DNA of 64,000 nucleotides from assembly GCA_963705155.1 (NCBI GenBank), contig CAVPJC010000017.1:124001-188000 (forward strand). Reading direction: 5' to 3'. Shown in pieces: positions 40,811-50,120 of this stretch (position 1 is the stretch's first letter; each line of letters opens with the position of its first letter). Source of the DNA: CAVPJC01 sp963705155 (lineage in GTDB: Bacteria; Chloroflexota; Anaerolineae; Anaerolineales; UBA4823). The position numbers and the translations under genes are program-made. The notes below the pieces were generated by a model. It was not told the DNA's origin, searched no databases, and saw nothing but the letters and a program-made list of their open reading frames with translations.

Positions 40811-42707
40811 CTATTCGAAGATCGCAAAACCGGCCGGCGGGACGGTCAGGCGCACCACGTTGCGGTCGCCAGCCGCCTGAACGGTGAGCTGTTCGCCCAC
40901 CTGGCTTGCCTGGCTGGAGTACAGGCAGGTCAGCACTGCGCCGGCTGGATGTTGGCCGGAGCTCAAGCTCACCCAGGCGGTGCGGGGGTGGTCGGGGTCG
41001 GTATTGATCGCCAGCAGGATATTCTGGTCATCGAAAAGTGCGCGACCAGGCCACCAGCGAGAGCATGCGGCTGCCCATGACATGCGCGGCAGGCCGAAGT
41101 TCTGCCCGTCGCCGGAGATCTCGCGCAGGTACTGGCGGCCGCGGCGCAGGGCAATTTTTTCGCTTGCGCAGGGCCAGGATTTTGGCCAGCTCCTGGTAAA
41201 TCGGGTTGTCTTCGTTAAAGAAATGCCGCCCACGGCGAGCCGAAAGCGCCAAACTCGCCGCCAAACATGGCTCTCGCGGATATAGCGGTCGCTATCGCCC
41301 TGGCCGTCAAAGCCCTGCTCGCTGCCGTAATAAATGCAGGGGATGCCCAGGGTGGTGGCGTTGAGCGCCAGCACAGTTGAGCAGCAGCTTGCGCCAGCGC
41401 GGATCGCCGGCGCAGAAGCGGGCTTTGTACCCGCCTTTGCGCACCTGGTCGTGATCGTCGAACAGGGTGACGACTTTGTTGCGGAACCAGATATGCGATT
41501 CTTTCTGCACCAGCATCGAGTTGCGGAACAGGTCGAAATACTCCGCCGGGTTGCGGTAGCCCTTGACCAGGTATTCCAGCCTGTCGGGGATATCGTCGAT
41601 GCCCAGGGCGGCGTCCAGACCGGTGGTTTCCAGGGTGGTGAAGGCCGCTGCCGCCCGCCGGTGATCTCGCCGATCAGGTAGAAGTTTTCTTTGCCGATGC
41701 GTTGGGCAAACTCGTGGATCACGGAGGTGAAGAAACGCGTGCGCGCCCGGATCCATATGCTTGACCGTATCGACGCGGAAGCCGTCCAGATCGGCATAGG
41801 CGATCCAGAATTTGTACACCTGGCAGAGCGCTCAGAGAGCCGGCGAGGGGCTGTAATCATCCAGGTCGCCGCTGCCCAGGTGGATATCCTTCGAGATCAT
41901 AAAAAGTCGCCTTCCATGGAACTCCGGGTCGTAATCCCAGTTGTTGATGCGGCCTCTGGCGGTGAAGGTTTCCGGGGCTTGGAATTCCGCCGGCCACGAC
42001 GGCGCCGTCTGGCCAGGCGCGGCGGTGCTGGCTGCAGATCGACTGGCCCGAATGGCAGGCCGGGCTGCCCGCTGGGATCGTGGAAGCCATCCACATGGTA
42101 AGGCCCGCCATCCCAGCGTGGATCCAGGTAGCTCTGCGCCGCTGGCAGGGTCCTGCGTCCAGTAGCGGTCGGCGATGATAGCCAAACACATTGCCGGAAT
42201 GGTTGAGGATGATATCCAGGATGACGTAGATGCCGTGGCGGTGGGCGGTGCGCACCAGGGTCGCGCAGGTCGCGGCGGGTGCCGAAATGGGGATCGACAT
42301 CCAGGAAATTCTGGATGCCGTAGCCGTGATAGGTATCCTGGAAAGGCACCTGCTTGAAGATCGGGCTGACCCACAGGGCGGTGACCCCCAGGCGCTGCAG
42401 GTAGCCGATCTTGCTGGTCAGGCCTTTCAGCGTGCCGCCCACCCAACGTCCGCCGGCCTCGCGCCAGCGCGGCGCATCCGCTTCGGTCTGCACGGCGTTG
42501 CCGGCGTCGCCCGGCTGAAAGAGCGGGGTGTCACCGGCTTGCACCAGTCGATCCCTGGTTGTCGCGATAGCCCTGTTCGCGGCCATCCGAAAAACGGTCC
42601 AGCATCAAGAAATACAGCACCTGGTCTTCCCAGGCGGCAGGGGAGGGGGTATAAGAGCGGCGGGTGAGCGCCGTGAAATCCAGTTCTGCAAGACTTTTTT
42701 CAGACAT
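40811..42707 (-). pseudogene. GH13 alpha-amylase-type glycosidase, many frameshifts
   Basis: Fragments in several frames together make a complete GH13 enzyme of about 630 residues: VLYFLMLDRFSDG, GYLQRLGVTALWVSPIFKQ, YVILDIILNHSGN (region I), DLDGFRVDTVKHMDPG (region II nucleophile Asp), FYLIGEITGG (region III Glu), TLFDDHDQVRKGG (region IV Asp), YYGSEQGFDGQGDSDRYIRE. All catalytic residues remain. At least six shifts occur in 1.9 kb, far more than in neighbours, so either local sequence quality is bad or the gene is decaying. The start ATG 42707 follows AAGGAAAG. It would hydrolyse alpha-1,4-glucans; no signal peptide is evident. Confidence 0.78.
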
Positions 42708-42972
42708 CAACTTTCCTTGAGTATATAGACTTGTTTTATCCAAATTATTATAACGCCAAATGGATGCCCCCGGGACAAATTAGCGGATGTCTCATCATTC
42801 TCCAAGGTTTCTGCGCGCCATCAATTAAAGAATAGTTGCGATTTCCTTGCATAATTGTCAGGCGACAGGTGTAGCATTTTAACCTCCAGTTTACGTTATT
42901 ATGGTTAGGTAAGTCGCATCCAGACGGATGCCCCGTTTGCTCAGAATCTTCGTAAGAAAGGAGGTTAACCCC

Positions 42973-43119
42973 ATGTTGTTCGCACCTAAAGAAAAAGGCC
43001 AGGGCCTGGTTGAATATGCGTTAATTCTTGTTTTAGTCGCGATTGTTGTGATCGTCATTCTTGTGATCCTTGGCCCCGCCATCAGCAACGTATTCAGCAA
43101 CATTATCTCTAACCTGTAA
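42973..43119 (+). CDS. Flp/Tad-type pilin, short
   Basis: 48 residues from ATG 42973, preceded by AAAGGAGGTTAACCCC. The sequence KEKGQGLVEYALILVLVAIV has the Flp prepilin pattern: charged leader ending in Gly, then Leu-Val-Glu-Tyr and a hydrophobic helix. The Glu at position 5 of the mature protein is present. It would be processed by a TadV-type peptidase and assembled into a thin pilus; none of the Tad assembly genes is in the window. The open frame begins further upstream but the ribosome site settles the start. Confidence 0.85.
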   Translation: MLFAPKEKGQGLVEYALILVLVAIVVIVILVILGPAISNVFSNIISNL

Positions 43120-43150
43120 ACCACCCATTATTCCGTATCAAGATCATGGG

Positions 43151-43185
43151 AAAAACTCACCCCGACCTATTATCGTCGGGGTGAG
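43151..43185 (-). terminator. Terminator between the pilin and the serine hydrolase
   Basis: CTCACCCCGAC/GTCGGGGTGAG stem with five T residues following on the minus strand. The plus strand also ends GCCGTTT, so it may serve both convergent genes. Confidence 0.85.
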
Positions 43186-43219
43186 CCGTTTAATCGAGAC
43201 TGCAGCAGATCCGTTGAGG

Positions 43220-44242
43220 TCAGGTGATCAGCAGATCGGCAATACGATCGATAACCCTACGTGCGGCGGGGCGGTCATAATTCGATAACGCGATCACCGT
43301 GTAGCCGAGATCACGATACATCAAGACAAAGGCATCTCCGCCCATGGCGCGCCCGCCGTGGCCGATGACGCGCCCGTGCCTGCCATCATCGATGATATGG
43401 AAGCCGTAACCATAGCTGACCCCCGGCTGTTCACCGGCGGTGTGCGGGGTAAAACACAGCTCTGTATGATAGGCGTCCAACAGTGTCAGTGTCTGGAGCG
43501 CCTGGCAGAAGCGAAAGAGATCCTGCACGGTTGAAAAGCAGTGTTCGGAAGGACTGCCTTTTACAGCGTAGATAAAGTGATTGAGGCGGCGCTGCCCATC
43601 GACCGGCCCAAACCAATTCTCCCGCGTATAGCCTACCGCACGATTGGCGATGGGCAGGTCCAATTCATCATGACCGGTATCCTGCATGCCCAGCGGCTGG
43701 TAAATCGAATGGCGCATATGGTCGTAGTACGATTCCCCGGTCACATGCTCGATCAGGGCGCCGAGCACGACATAGCCGGTATTCCCATATTGGTGGCGCG
43801 TGCCGGGCGGAAAATCGAGGGGGGCAGCGGCGAATAACTTCAGATAGTCAGCCACACTGCGCAGATCGGAGCGCGCCGCGCGGTAGGCGTCGTTCCAATA
43901 GCGGCTAAAACCCGCGGTGTGTGTCAGGAGCTGGTGGATGGTGATTTCGCCAGCATGCGGCAGGTCAGGGTTGTAAGCCGAAACAGGGGTGTGCAGATCA
44001 AGTTTTCCGGCAGCTACCAAACGCATGACGGCTGCCGCGGTCAACATCTTGGTGACGGAAGCGATGTTAAATCTGGTGTCAGGTTGGTTGGGCAGCACGT
44101 CCGGATGGATCGCATAGCCGCGGGCCGTCGTCAGAAGGGCTTGATCAGCATGGGCAACGAGCACGGCGCCAGAGAAACGGTCGGCGGCTGACTCGGCATC
44201 CAGCAGGAACTGCACGTTTTCGATCAACTCAGCGTCAATCAT
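43220..44242 (-). CDS. Serine beta-lactamase-like hydrolase (class C/penicillin-binding fold)
   Basis: 340 residues with the S-x-x-K motif in FNIASVTKMLTAA, Y-x-N in RHQYGNTGYVVLG, and HGGRAMGGD in place of the KTG box. Proteins of this set are esterases, D-aminopeptidases or penicillin-binding hydrolases rather than true beta-lactamases. No signal peptide is found, so it is probably cytoplasmic. It has a terminator behind it and lies 46 bases after the PPOX gene. Confidence 0.85.
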   Translation of the reverse strand: MIDAELIENVQFLLDAESAADRFSGAVLVAHADQALLTTARGYAIHPDVLPNQPDTRFNIASVTKMLTAAAVMRLVAAGKLDLHTPVSAYNPDLPHAGEITIHQLLTHTAGFSRYWNDAYRAARSDLRSVADYLKLFAAAPLDFPPGTRHQYGNTGYVVLGALIEHVTGESYYDHMRHSIYQPLGMQDTGHDELDLPIANRAVGYTRENWFGPVDGQRRLNHFIYAVKGSPSEHCFSTVQDLFRFCQALQTLTLLDAYHTELCFTPHTAGEQPGVSYGYGFHIIDDGRHGRVIGHGGRAMGGDAFVLMYRDLGYTVIALSNYDRPAARRVIDRIADLLIT

Positions 44243-44288
44243 TATCCATCTCCGTTTTTAGCCGGGTGCAGCGGAAACTCCCCATCGA

Positions 44289-44705
44289 TCAAAAGCCGCG
44301 CAGCGTGACCGGTGTGACCAGAAGAACCACGCCGTACTCAGCCAGCATGGATTCAGGGGTCAACTCCAAATTCTGGATGCCTTCAGCATATTTTCCCAGG
44401 TAGGCCTGCAGCCGCCGGGCGTCGGGCGCTGCAGCAGAAAGCCGCGCCTCGCCGGTGAGCACTCCCACATGCTCGCCATCCGCATCGGTATTGAAGTTCA
44501 AAGCCACACGCGGGTGGCGGGAAATGTGACGCACCTTGGCGGCGCCGGGCTGGCTTAAGATCAGCACCGTTTCACCATCCCAGTGAAACCACACTGGTCT
44601 GGGCTGCGGCGTGCCCTGCGCATCCACCGTGGTCAGCCAGATGATTTGCTCCTGCTGTAAACGGCGCTCGATTACCTGTCCGATTGGGGAATTGAAATCC
44701 AGCAT
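44289..44705 (-). CDS. PPOX-type flavin/F420 split-barrel protein
   Basis: 138 residues matching the F420-dependent or FMN-binding PPOX class: IIWLTTVDAQGTPQPRPVWF, TVLILSQPGAAKVRHISRHP and VALNFNTDADGEHVGVLTGE. Such proteins are common in actinobacteria and Chloroflexota and reduce or bind F420 or heme-like ligands; the substrate is not known. It is divergent from the secreted hydrolase gene and upstream of the serine hydrolase. Confidence 0.85.
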   Translation of the reverse strand: MLDFNSPIGQVIERRLQQEQIIWLTTVDAQGTPQPRPVWFHWDGETVLILSQPGAAKVRHISRHPRVALNFNTDADGEHVGVLTGEARLSAAAPDARRLQAYLGKYAEGIQNLELTPESMLAEYGVVLLVTPVTLRGF

Positions 44706-44820
44706 GGGTCATCGCTCCTTGTTGTCGATGGTTTTGAAGTATCTTACCTGGATTTGGTTCTACGGGCAAGCTCATTATCCGGTGCAATCGGGCCGGGATA
44801 CAGGACAGGGACGCTTTTGA

Positions 44821-44849
44821 TTGACACCGCCCGGCAATTCTGCTATAAG
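44821..44849 (+). promoter_or_regulatory. Promoter of the secreted hydrolase gene
   Basis: TTGACA (44821-44826) and TATAAG (44844-44849) are separated by 17 bases, leaving a leader of about 100 bases. Confidence 0.8.
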
Positions 44850-44893
44850 TAATTCAGCAGCCTTACCATCCTAAGCGCATAATTCCATCCCGA

Positions 44894-44943
44894 ATGCACC
44901 CAGCGTAGAAGAGCTACGGTTTTATGGGTGCATATTTATTTTC
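44894..44943 (+). other. Nested stem-loop in the 5' leader of the secreted hydrolase
   Basis: ATGCACCCA pairs with TGGGTGCAT, and CGTAG pairs with CTACG inside the loop. It ends just 15 bases before the start codon region (AAAGGAGATGCC). No known riboswitch consensus was recognised. Confidence 0.6.
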
Positions 44944-44958
44944 CAGAAAGGAGATGCC

Positions 44959-46350
44959 ATGTCCAGGATCATGCGGCTACTGATTGTCTCTGCACTTGTG
45001 TTAGGGTTGATGCCGGTTGCAAGTCTTCCGGCAGCGGCCCAGGCAGAGACCTCCGCGGATGAAATCCTGTGCGCCCAAAGCGGCGGGACCTTTACGGTGG
45101 ACAGCGACGGAGCAAACATCTGCTACTGGATCCCCGCAGCATGGAACCAGAACCTGGTGGTTTTCGCCCACGGCTATGTGGATGCGCGCATGCCGGTCGG
45201 CATCCCCTGGGACCAGCTGGCCCTGCCGGACGGAACCTCGCTGCCGGGCCTGATCAATTCGCTGGGGTTTGCCTTTGCGGTCACCAGCTACAGCAAAAAC
45301 GGCCTGGCAGTGACCCAGGGCGTCGAGGGCGTCTTCAAGCTGGTGAGCGTTTTCAAAGCGGTTAAACCGTTCACCAAAAAGGTATTCCTGGTGGGGGTTT
45401 CGGAAGGCGGCCTGGTGACGACGCTGGCGCTCGAGAAAGATGGGCGAAACCTGGCACGCGTCTTCAGCGGCGGGGTATCGGCCTGCGGCCCGGTGGGAGA
45501 TTTTTTCAAACAGGTCAACTACTGGAGTGATTTCCGCCTGCTCTTCGATTATTACTTCCCCGGCGTGATCCCTGTGCCGCCGTTGGTGACCAACCCGGTG
45601 ATCCAGATTGACCCGCTGGCGATTGCAGCCTGGAATACACCCCAGCCCCAGCCGCTGCCGGCGCTGCCCGGCCCGCTGCAGGCGGCGGTGATCCAGGCGC
45701 TTACGCTGCGCCCCGACCTGGCGCAAAAGCTGATCGCGGTCAGCAGGGCGCCTGTCGATCCAGGCAACCTGGAACAGAGCGTTGGCGCCACCACGCTGGG
45801 CATCCTGGGCTACAACCTGACCTCGACCAACGAAGGCCGCCTGGAGCTATCCGGCGACCCCGCCGTGGATCTCAACACGAACCTGGGCTCGCCCTACAGC
45901 AACCTGGGGCGGACGTTCCAGGACCCGGATGGCACCCCGCTTGCATTGACCGCCTACGCACCCGACCCGGAGGCCAATACCCGGGTCGAGCAGTATTATT
46001 CCACCAGCGGGCGCATCAAAGTACCCCTGGTGGGGCTGCACACCCTGGGCGACCCGATTGTGCCCTACTGGCACGAGCTTTTATACCGGGTCAAGACCCT
46101 TCGAGCGGGGTCGGCCTGGAATTTTACCAATATCCCGGTCAATCGCTACGGGCACTGCAATTTCACCGCTGGCGAAGCGCTCTTCGCCTTTGTGGTGATG
46201 GTCTACCGCGCCGGCTACCGGATGCCAATGCTGTCAGAGCTGAACAGCGCCCTGCCGGAGGAGGCTTCACGGCAGGAGTTCCAGACGCTGCTGGAAGACA
46301 ACCCGGAGCTGTTCGAGACGAAGCTGTTCATCCCGCTGGTGCAGCGCTGA
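44959..46350 (+). CDS. Secreted alpha/beta hydrolase with FIPLVQR C-terminal tail
   Basis: 463 residues: signal peptide (LLIVSALVLGLMPVASLPAA), then a hydrolase domain with NLVVFAHGYVDARMP near residue 65 and nucleophile elbow VFLVGVSEGGLVTTLAL near residue 145. The C-terminal half includes GRIKVPLVGLHTLGDPIVPY (probable acid Asp) and NRYGHCNFTAGEAL (probable His). It is intact, unlike most neighbours. The last residues, LFETKLFIPLVQR, form a short hydrophobic tail seen in exported Chloroflexota proteins, possibly a sorting or anchoring signal. An esterase or peptidase on extracellular substrates is inferred. Confidence 0.85.
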   Translation: MSRIMRLLIVSALVLGLMPVASLPAAAQAETSADEILCAQSGGTFTVDSDGANICYWIPAAWNQNLVVFAHGYVDARMPVGIPWDQLALPDGTSLPGLINSLGFAFAVTSYSKNGLAVTQGVEGVFKLVSVFKAVKPFTKKVFLVGVSEGGLVTTLALEKDGRNLARVFSGGVSACGPVGDFFKQVNYWSDFRLLFDYYFPGVIPVPPLVTNPVIQIDPLAIAAWNTPQPQPLPALPGPLQAAVIQALTLRPDLAQKLIAVSRAPVDPGNLEQSVGATTLGILGYNLTSTNEGRLELSGDPAVDLNTNLGSPYSNLGRTFQDPDGTPLALTAYAPDPEANTRVEQYYSTSGRIKVPLVGLHTLGDPIVPYWHELLYRVKTLRAGSAWNFTNIPVNRYGHCNFTAGEALFAFVVMVYRAGYRMPMLSELNSALPEEASRQEFQTLLEDNPELFETKLFIPLVQR

Positions 46351-46394
46351 CAGCGGGCCGGGGAGGTGTGTTCCCCTGGTGAACGCGGCTGTTC

Positions 46395-47085
46395 TCAGCG
46401 GGCAGGTTTGAAGGGCCGGGCGAACAGCCGGGTCAGGGCGCGGTTGCGCCGCGCCTGCACCAGCCAGCCAAGATCGCCCATCAGAACGTAAGCCGGCGCC
46501 GGCAAGATAGGGCGCGCCAGCAAGGTGGCGGCCTCTTCCGGCGCCGGTTTGCCGGCAGCCAGGGCATCCGCGGCCAGGTCGAGGGCGGCCGCGATATTGT
46601 GGACCATGCCGCCCAGATCGGCCAGGGCGCGGCCCGAGATCGCCCCACCGGCGCCCAGCGCCAGGCCGCCGGCCCAGGTAAAGCCGACGCCGAGGGCAAA
46701 CTGCTCGCAAATCGCCAGGGCCGTGGCGTTGTGTTCGGGTTCAGGAAAGCCGCAGTTGGCGATCGCCAGGAAGCAGGCGGGAGCGGGCGAGGCCTGCGCC
46801 ACGACGGTGGGCGGCGATGCGTTCCAGCGCCCGGGTCACCAGATAGGGCAGGCTGTCAACGTAGAGTGGAAAAGCCAGTACGAGCAGGTCAGCCCGGTCG
46901 ACGGCTTGAAGCAGCTCCTGGGTGCGGTCCTGGGTGCGCATCGCCCGGGCTGCATGTCTTATCTCGGTGGTGAAACCACGCTCGACCAGGCGCTGCAGTA
47001 AATAGGCACCCAGGGCTTCGGAGGTGCTTTCGCCGGTTGGCTTGGCGCTGCCGATCAGCAGCAGGGCGGTTTGGGTGGATGTCAT
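46395..47085 (-). CDS. Flavodoxin-like NAD(P)H-dependent oxidoreductase, one frameshift
   Basis: MTSTQTALLLIGSAKPTGES at 47085 gives the FMN phosphate loop of the flavodoxin-like fold; ADLLVLAFPLYVDSLPYLVT is the second flavin contact. Near 46800 the frame shifts, then ACFLAIANCGFPEPEHNATA and LALGAGGAISGRALADLGGM continue to 46395. Redox partner unknown. The start overlaps the stop of the upstream flavoprotein gene (ATGA), so the two are co-translated in the TetR-linked cassette. Confidence 0.78.
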
Positions 47086-47663
47086 GCGGGTATCCTCCTG
47101 GAAAACTCGTAGACGCGGCGCAGGCCCGCCGCGGCTGCGGCCGGTTCCTGACTGCGGTATAGTACCAGACTATCGTGAAATGGGGCGTGCATATTGATGG
47201 CGTTGCGCCCGACCAGCGTCTGGAAGATGTGCTCCTGGGCCGGGTGTGGATGGCCGGCAGCACACCCACGCCGATCAGGGCCGGGTAGCGGCTGTAGCGG
47301 GCGTGATGGTGCACCTCGCCGTCGATGCGGGCGAAGAAGGGCGAGATCAGGCAGATCGAGCGATCCACGGCTTTCTTCAGCTCCGACGAGTAACCGCCGA
47401 AGGTGATAGGGGTCAGGTAAATCACCAGGTCGCTGTTGATGATGCTGGCGGCTACCCCGCGCCCGGCGTCGTCAATGCGGCAAACGCCGGGGATTTTGGT
47501 CCAGCACTCGAAACAGCCCAGGCAGTAGGCGATCTTTTCGTCGCGCAGCGTGCAAGAGGGTCACCGCCCAGCCTTCTGCGCGCAGGGCCTCTTGCAGCGC
47601 CGCACCGGCGGCATCCACAAAGCTGTCATCCGGCAGAGCGCCGTTGAGGATGGTTGCTTTCAT
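47082..47663 (-). CDS. Iron-sulfur flavoprotein (NADPH-dependent FMN reductase family), two frameshifts
   Basis: Starts MKATILNGALPDDSFVDAAG. After a shift near 47555 the sequence gives AYCLGCFECWTKIPGVCRID, a C-x2-C-x2-C-x7-C motif like the compact [4Fe-4S] site of iron-sulfur flavoproteins, followed by DLVIYLTPITFGGYSSELKK (FMN contact) and RIDGEVHHHARYSRYPALIG. A second shift near 47230 leads to AQEHIFQTLVGRNAINMHAP and the end RVYEFSRRIPA. It would transfer electrons or act on quinones or nitro compounds; substrate unknown. Confidence 0.78.
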
Positions 47664-47709
47664 AATCAATCTCCTGGTCGCTAAACTCTCGAAATATTCC
47701 GGAAACTCA

Positions 47710-48139
47710 TTAAGCCTGGCTGCCTCGACGCAATACCAACCAGCGCAAGGCCAGGTAGAATAACAGCCCCAGCGGACCGGCCATGAGCACGAAGAACAGG
47801 ACCGGCGAGACCAGCCAGGCGTGACAGACCCTGCTCGCGGTTGTCCAGGTAGACCCAGCGGCCGACAAACAGGTCGAATGCCAGAAAGTGAACCCAGGCC
47901 AGCGTGGCCGCGGCCGGGGCGCCCAACATAGCGGCGATGCCTGCCAGGGTGGGGTTGAGCAGGCCGGCGGCGTCGGCGCCGATTTGGGTCACAAACAACA
48001 GGGCGTAAACCACCGCCAGGGCGGCGACCGGCCACAGCGAGCGCAGGATGCGCTGCGTCCAGCCCCAGTGCGGCAGGAAAATCATCAACAGCCAGAAGGG
48101 CATGACGAACAAATTGCTCAAGGTGAAAATTGTGTCCAT
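47710..48139 (-). CDS. ABA4-like (DUF4281) membrane protein, one frameshift
   Basis: About 143 residues, four TM helices: MDTIFTLSNLFVMPFWLLMI, LAVVYALLFVTQIGADAAGL, WVHFLAFDLFVGRWVYLDN (the family signature). At about 47822 the frame shifts and the last helix reads VSPVLFFVLMAGPLGLLFYL, ending at 47710. Plant ABA4 takes part in neoxanthin synthesis; the bacterial role is not established. It lies in a TetR-linked cassette with flavoproteins. Confidence 0.8.
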
Positions 48140-48233
48140 GCTTGAAAGGCTCCTCTTTTTATCGAATGTCGTTGCGAAACGTCTTTGCGAAGCAACCTGT
48201 TAGCAACCGGGTAACAACCAGACCAGCCAGAAG

Positions 48234-49219
48234 TCAACCCCTTGCCCCGGCAAAACGGTGCGCCAGCAAGATCAGGCCAGCGGACAATGCGGCAGCGCCA
48301 ACCAGGGCAGCCAGCGCCGCCAGGGTCAGGGAATCCGGGGCGATGATCGATTGCCCGCGCAGCGCCTGCCAGGCCAGCAGCAGCACCAGCCCCAGGTAGC
48401 CCAGGCCGGCGGTCCAAACCAATCCCAGGCGCTGGCGCTGCGAGGCGCGGCGCCGGGTTCTTTCCAGCCTCAGCAGCCAGCCGGCCAGGGGCAGCACCTG
48501 CATGGCGTGCAGACCGAAGAAGTGCGGCACGCGCAGGTCGCCGCCGGTGGTGCTCCAACCCAGCAGAGGGCAGGCCCGGGCCGCCATCGGCCACGCCGAC
48601 GCTGTGAGCGCCCGACAGCGGCAATCCGGCCCCGTCACGGGCAGCCTGCAATTGCGCCGCGTTGGGTGACGTCATCAGGAAGGCTGCCATCATGCCCACA
48701 AAGGAGACCAGCACACCCAGGCGCAAACCCCAGGCAAAGACCGGGTCGGGCATGCGCTGGCGGATGAGGGCGATGGCAGCCAGCAGGGTGCAGATCGAGA
48801 CGACGGTGATGAAGCCGCCCATCAGGCTGAAGACAGCCGCATCGAACGGCGTGCCAACGTTGAAGTGGCTGCTCGCGCCGCGCACGACCTGCATGGCGAT
48901 CAGGACGGTCTCCACCAGCAGGCCAAAACCGGTCAGACCGGCGACCCACCGCACCAGCCGGGCGCGGCCCTGGATGAAGCTCAGCAGCCAGATAAAGGTG
49001 GCGCTGTAGATGCTGATCGAGATGGCAAACTTGAGCGGCTTGATCCAGGCCGGGGCGCCGGTGATGAGGCGAGGATCGACCAGCGCTGCGACAAGGAAAA
49101 GCGGGATGAGGGCCAGGTTGGCCAGACCGGCCAGGCGTCAGGAGCGGGCTGAACGACCAGGCGCGGCGCAGCAGGCCGGTTGAATTGCTTACGCTCAGGG
49201 ATTTGGCGAGGGTGGTCAT
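48234..49219 (-). CDS. Polytopic membrane protein, unrecognised, several frameshifts
   Basis: ATG 49219 (MTTLAKSLSVSNSTGLLRRA). Joining frames at about 49130, 48960 and 48600 gives a 325-residue protein with seven or eight TM helices, for example LTGFGLLVETVLIAMQVVRG, LMGGFITVVSICTLLAAIAL, FFGLHAMQVLPLAGWLLRLE and LVGAAALSAGLILLAHRFAG. His residues in HFFGLHAMQ could bind heme or metal. I do not recognise the family. It is the first gene of the TetR-linked cassette after tetR. Confidence 0.65.
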
Positions 49220-49231
49220 GAGTAAATCTCC

Positions 49232-49293
49232 TTTTCTGATACATGCTGTCTTTGCGAGCGCTCTTTGCTGTTGCCCAGAACGGAGCGAAGGGA
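49232..49293. repeat. Half copy of a GCGAA-type interspersed palindromic repeat
   Basis: TGTCTTTGCGAGCGCTCTTT and GGAGCGAAGGGAAGCAATCT resemble the abundant 'TTGCGAGC...GAAGCAATC' intergenic repeat of many Chloroflexota and thermophile genomes. It has no coding potential. Confidence 0.55.
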
Positions 49294-49363
49294 AGCAATC
49301 TCGATTTTTGCACCGCCAACCTGGAGCGGTCGGCTTTTAAGAATAAAACCATCTTCAGTATCC

Positions 49364-49374
49364 AAACATTGTTC
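49364..49374. promoter_or_regulatory. Second TetR box candidate
   Basis: AAACATTGTTC matches the tetR promoter palindrome GAACATTGTTC at 10 of 11 positions, and lies between tetR and the first cassette gene. Confidence 0.55.
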
Positions 49375-49410
49375 GGCAATAACAGCCAAAAAAAAGAGAA
49401 GCCTTGCCTC

Positions 49411-50034
49411 TCATGGCGCTTGCAGGCCGCGCATGAAGTTTAAAAGCGCCTGGTAGTCGACGGCGGCCAGATCGACCGGGTACTGGCGCAGGGCAGTGAT
49501 GCGCAACATGGCGATGCCGTGCACCAGCGTCCAGGCGGCGTAAGCCATCTCGTCCAGGCCGAAGCCTGGGCGCAGGCGGTAGACGCCCTGCTCGATGCCG
49601 CGCTGGATGGACTGCACCAGGATGCCGTAGGCTGAGCCTTCCTGCCGCATGGCGGCCTTGACGGCCTCTTCGGGCAGTCCGGCGATCTCAGGCGGCGGGG
49701 CGACGGTGAACATCAGCAGGAAGTAGTCGGGGTGCTCCAGGGCAAAGCGGATGTAAGCCATGCCGATCTGGAAGAGGTGCTCGGGCGGCGGCAGGTCGAG
49801 ATCCGCCTGGCGCATGGCCTCGAACAGATAGCCCTGCCCTTCGGCGCACACCGCGGCCACGATCTCCTCTTTGCTGGCGAAATACTCGTACAGCCCGGCG
49901 GCGCTGTAGTCAATGCGCTCGGCCAGCAGGCGCATGGAGAGGGCGGCGGGGCCTTCTTCGGCGATGATCTGGCGGGCGGCATCCAGGATGGCCTGGCGGG
50001 TGCGTTGGCGGCGTTTGGTGCGGGTGGTGGGCAT
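49411..50034 (-). CDS. TetR/AcrR family transcriptional regulator
   Basis: 207 residues. The N-terminal helix-turn-helix (RQAILDAARQIIAEEGPAAL, LAERIDYSAAGLYEYFASKE) is typical of TetR proteins. The C-terminal domain has the TetR_C pattern FALEHPDYFLLMFTVAPPPE. It sits under a sigma70 promoter with an 11-base palindrome over the start site, so autoregulation is expected. Ligand unknown; the cassette next to it suggests a redox or quinone-like inducer. The gene is intact. Confidence 0.93.
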   Translation of the reverse strand: MPTTRTKRRQRTRQAILDAARQIIAEEGPAALSMRLLAERIDYSAAGLYEYFASKEEIVAAVCAEGQGYLFEAMRQADLDLPPPEHLFQIGMAYIRFALEHPDYFLLMFTVAPPPEIAGLPEEAVKAAMRQEGSAYGILVQSIQRGIEQGVYRLRPGFGLDEMAYAAWTLVHGIAMLRITALRQYPVDLAAVDYQALLNFMRGLQAP

Positions 50035-50061
50035 GTTGATACTGAACCTTTATCGAAATCT

Positions 50062-50103
50062 GAACAATGTTCGATATTATAGGGGTGTTTGGGGTTTTGT
50101 CAA
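50062..50103 (-). promoter_or_regulatory. tetR promoter with operator palindrome
   Basis: Minus-strand TTGACA (50098-50103) and TATAAT (50076-50081), 16 bases apart. Directly after is the palindrome GAACATTGTTC (50062-50072), covering the transcription start, as expected for an autoregulating TetR protein. Confidence 0.85.
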
Positions 50104-50120
50104 GGAGGATTTTTTCACTG

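Noticed and set aside
43220..44242. True beta-lactamase resistance gene
   Set aside because: No signal peptide and the third motif is HGG, not KTG; family members are mostly esterases or peptidases.
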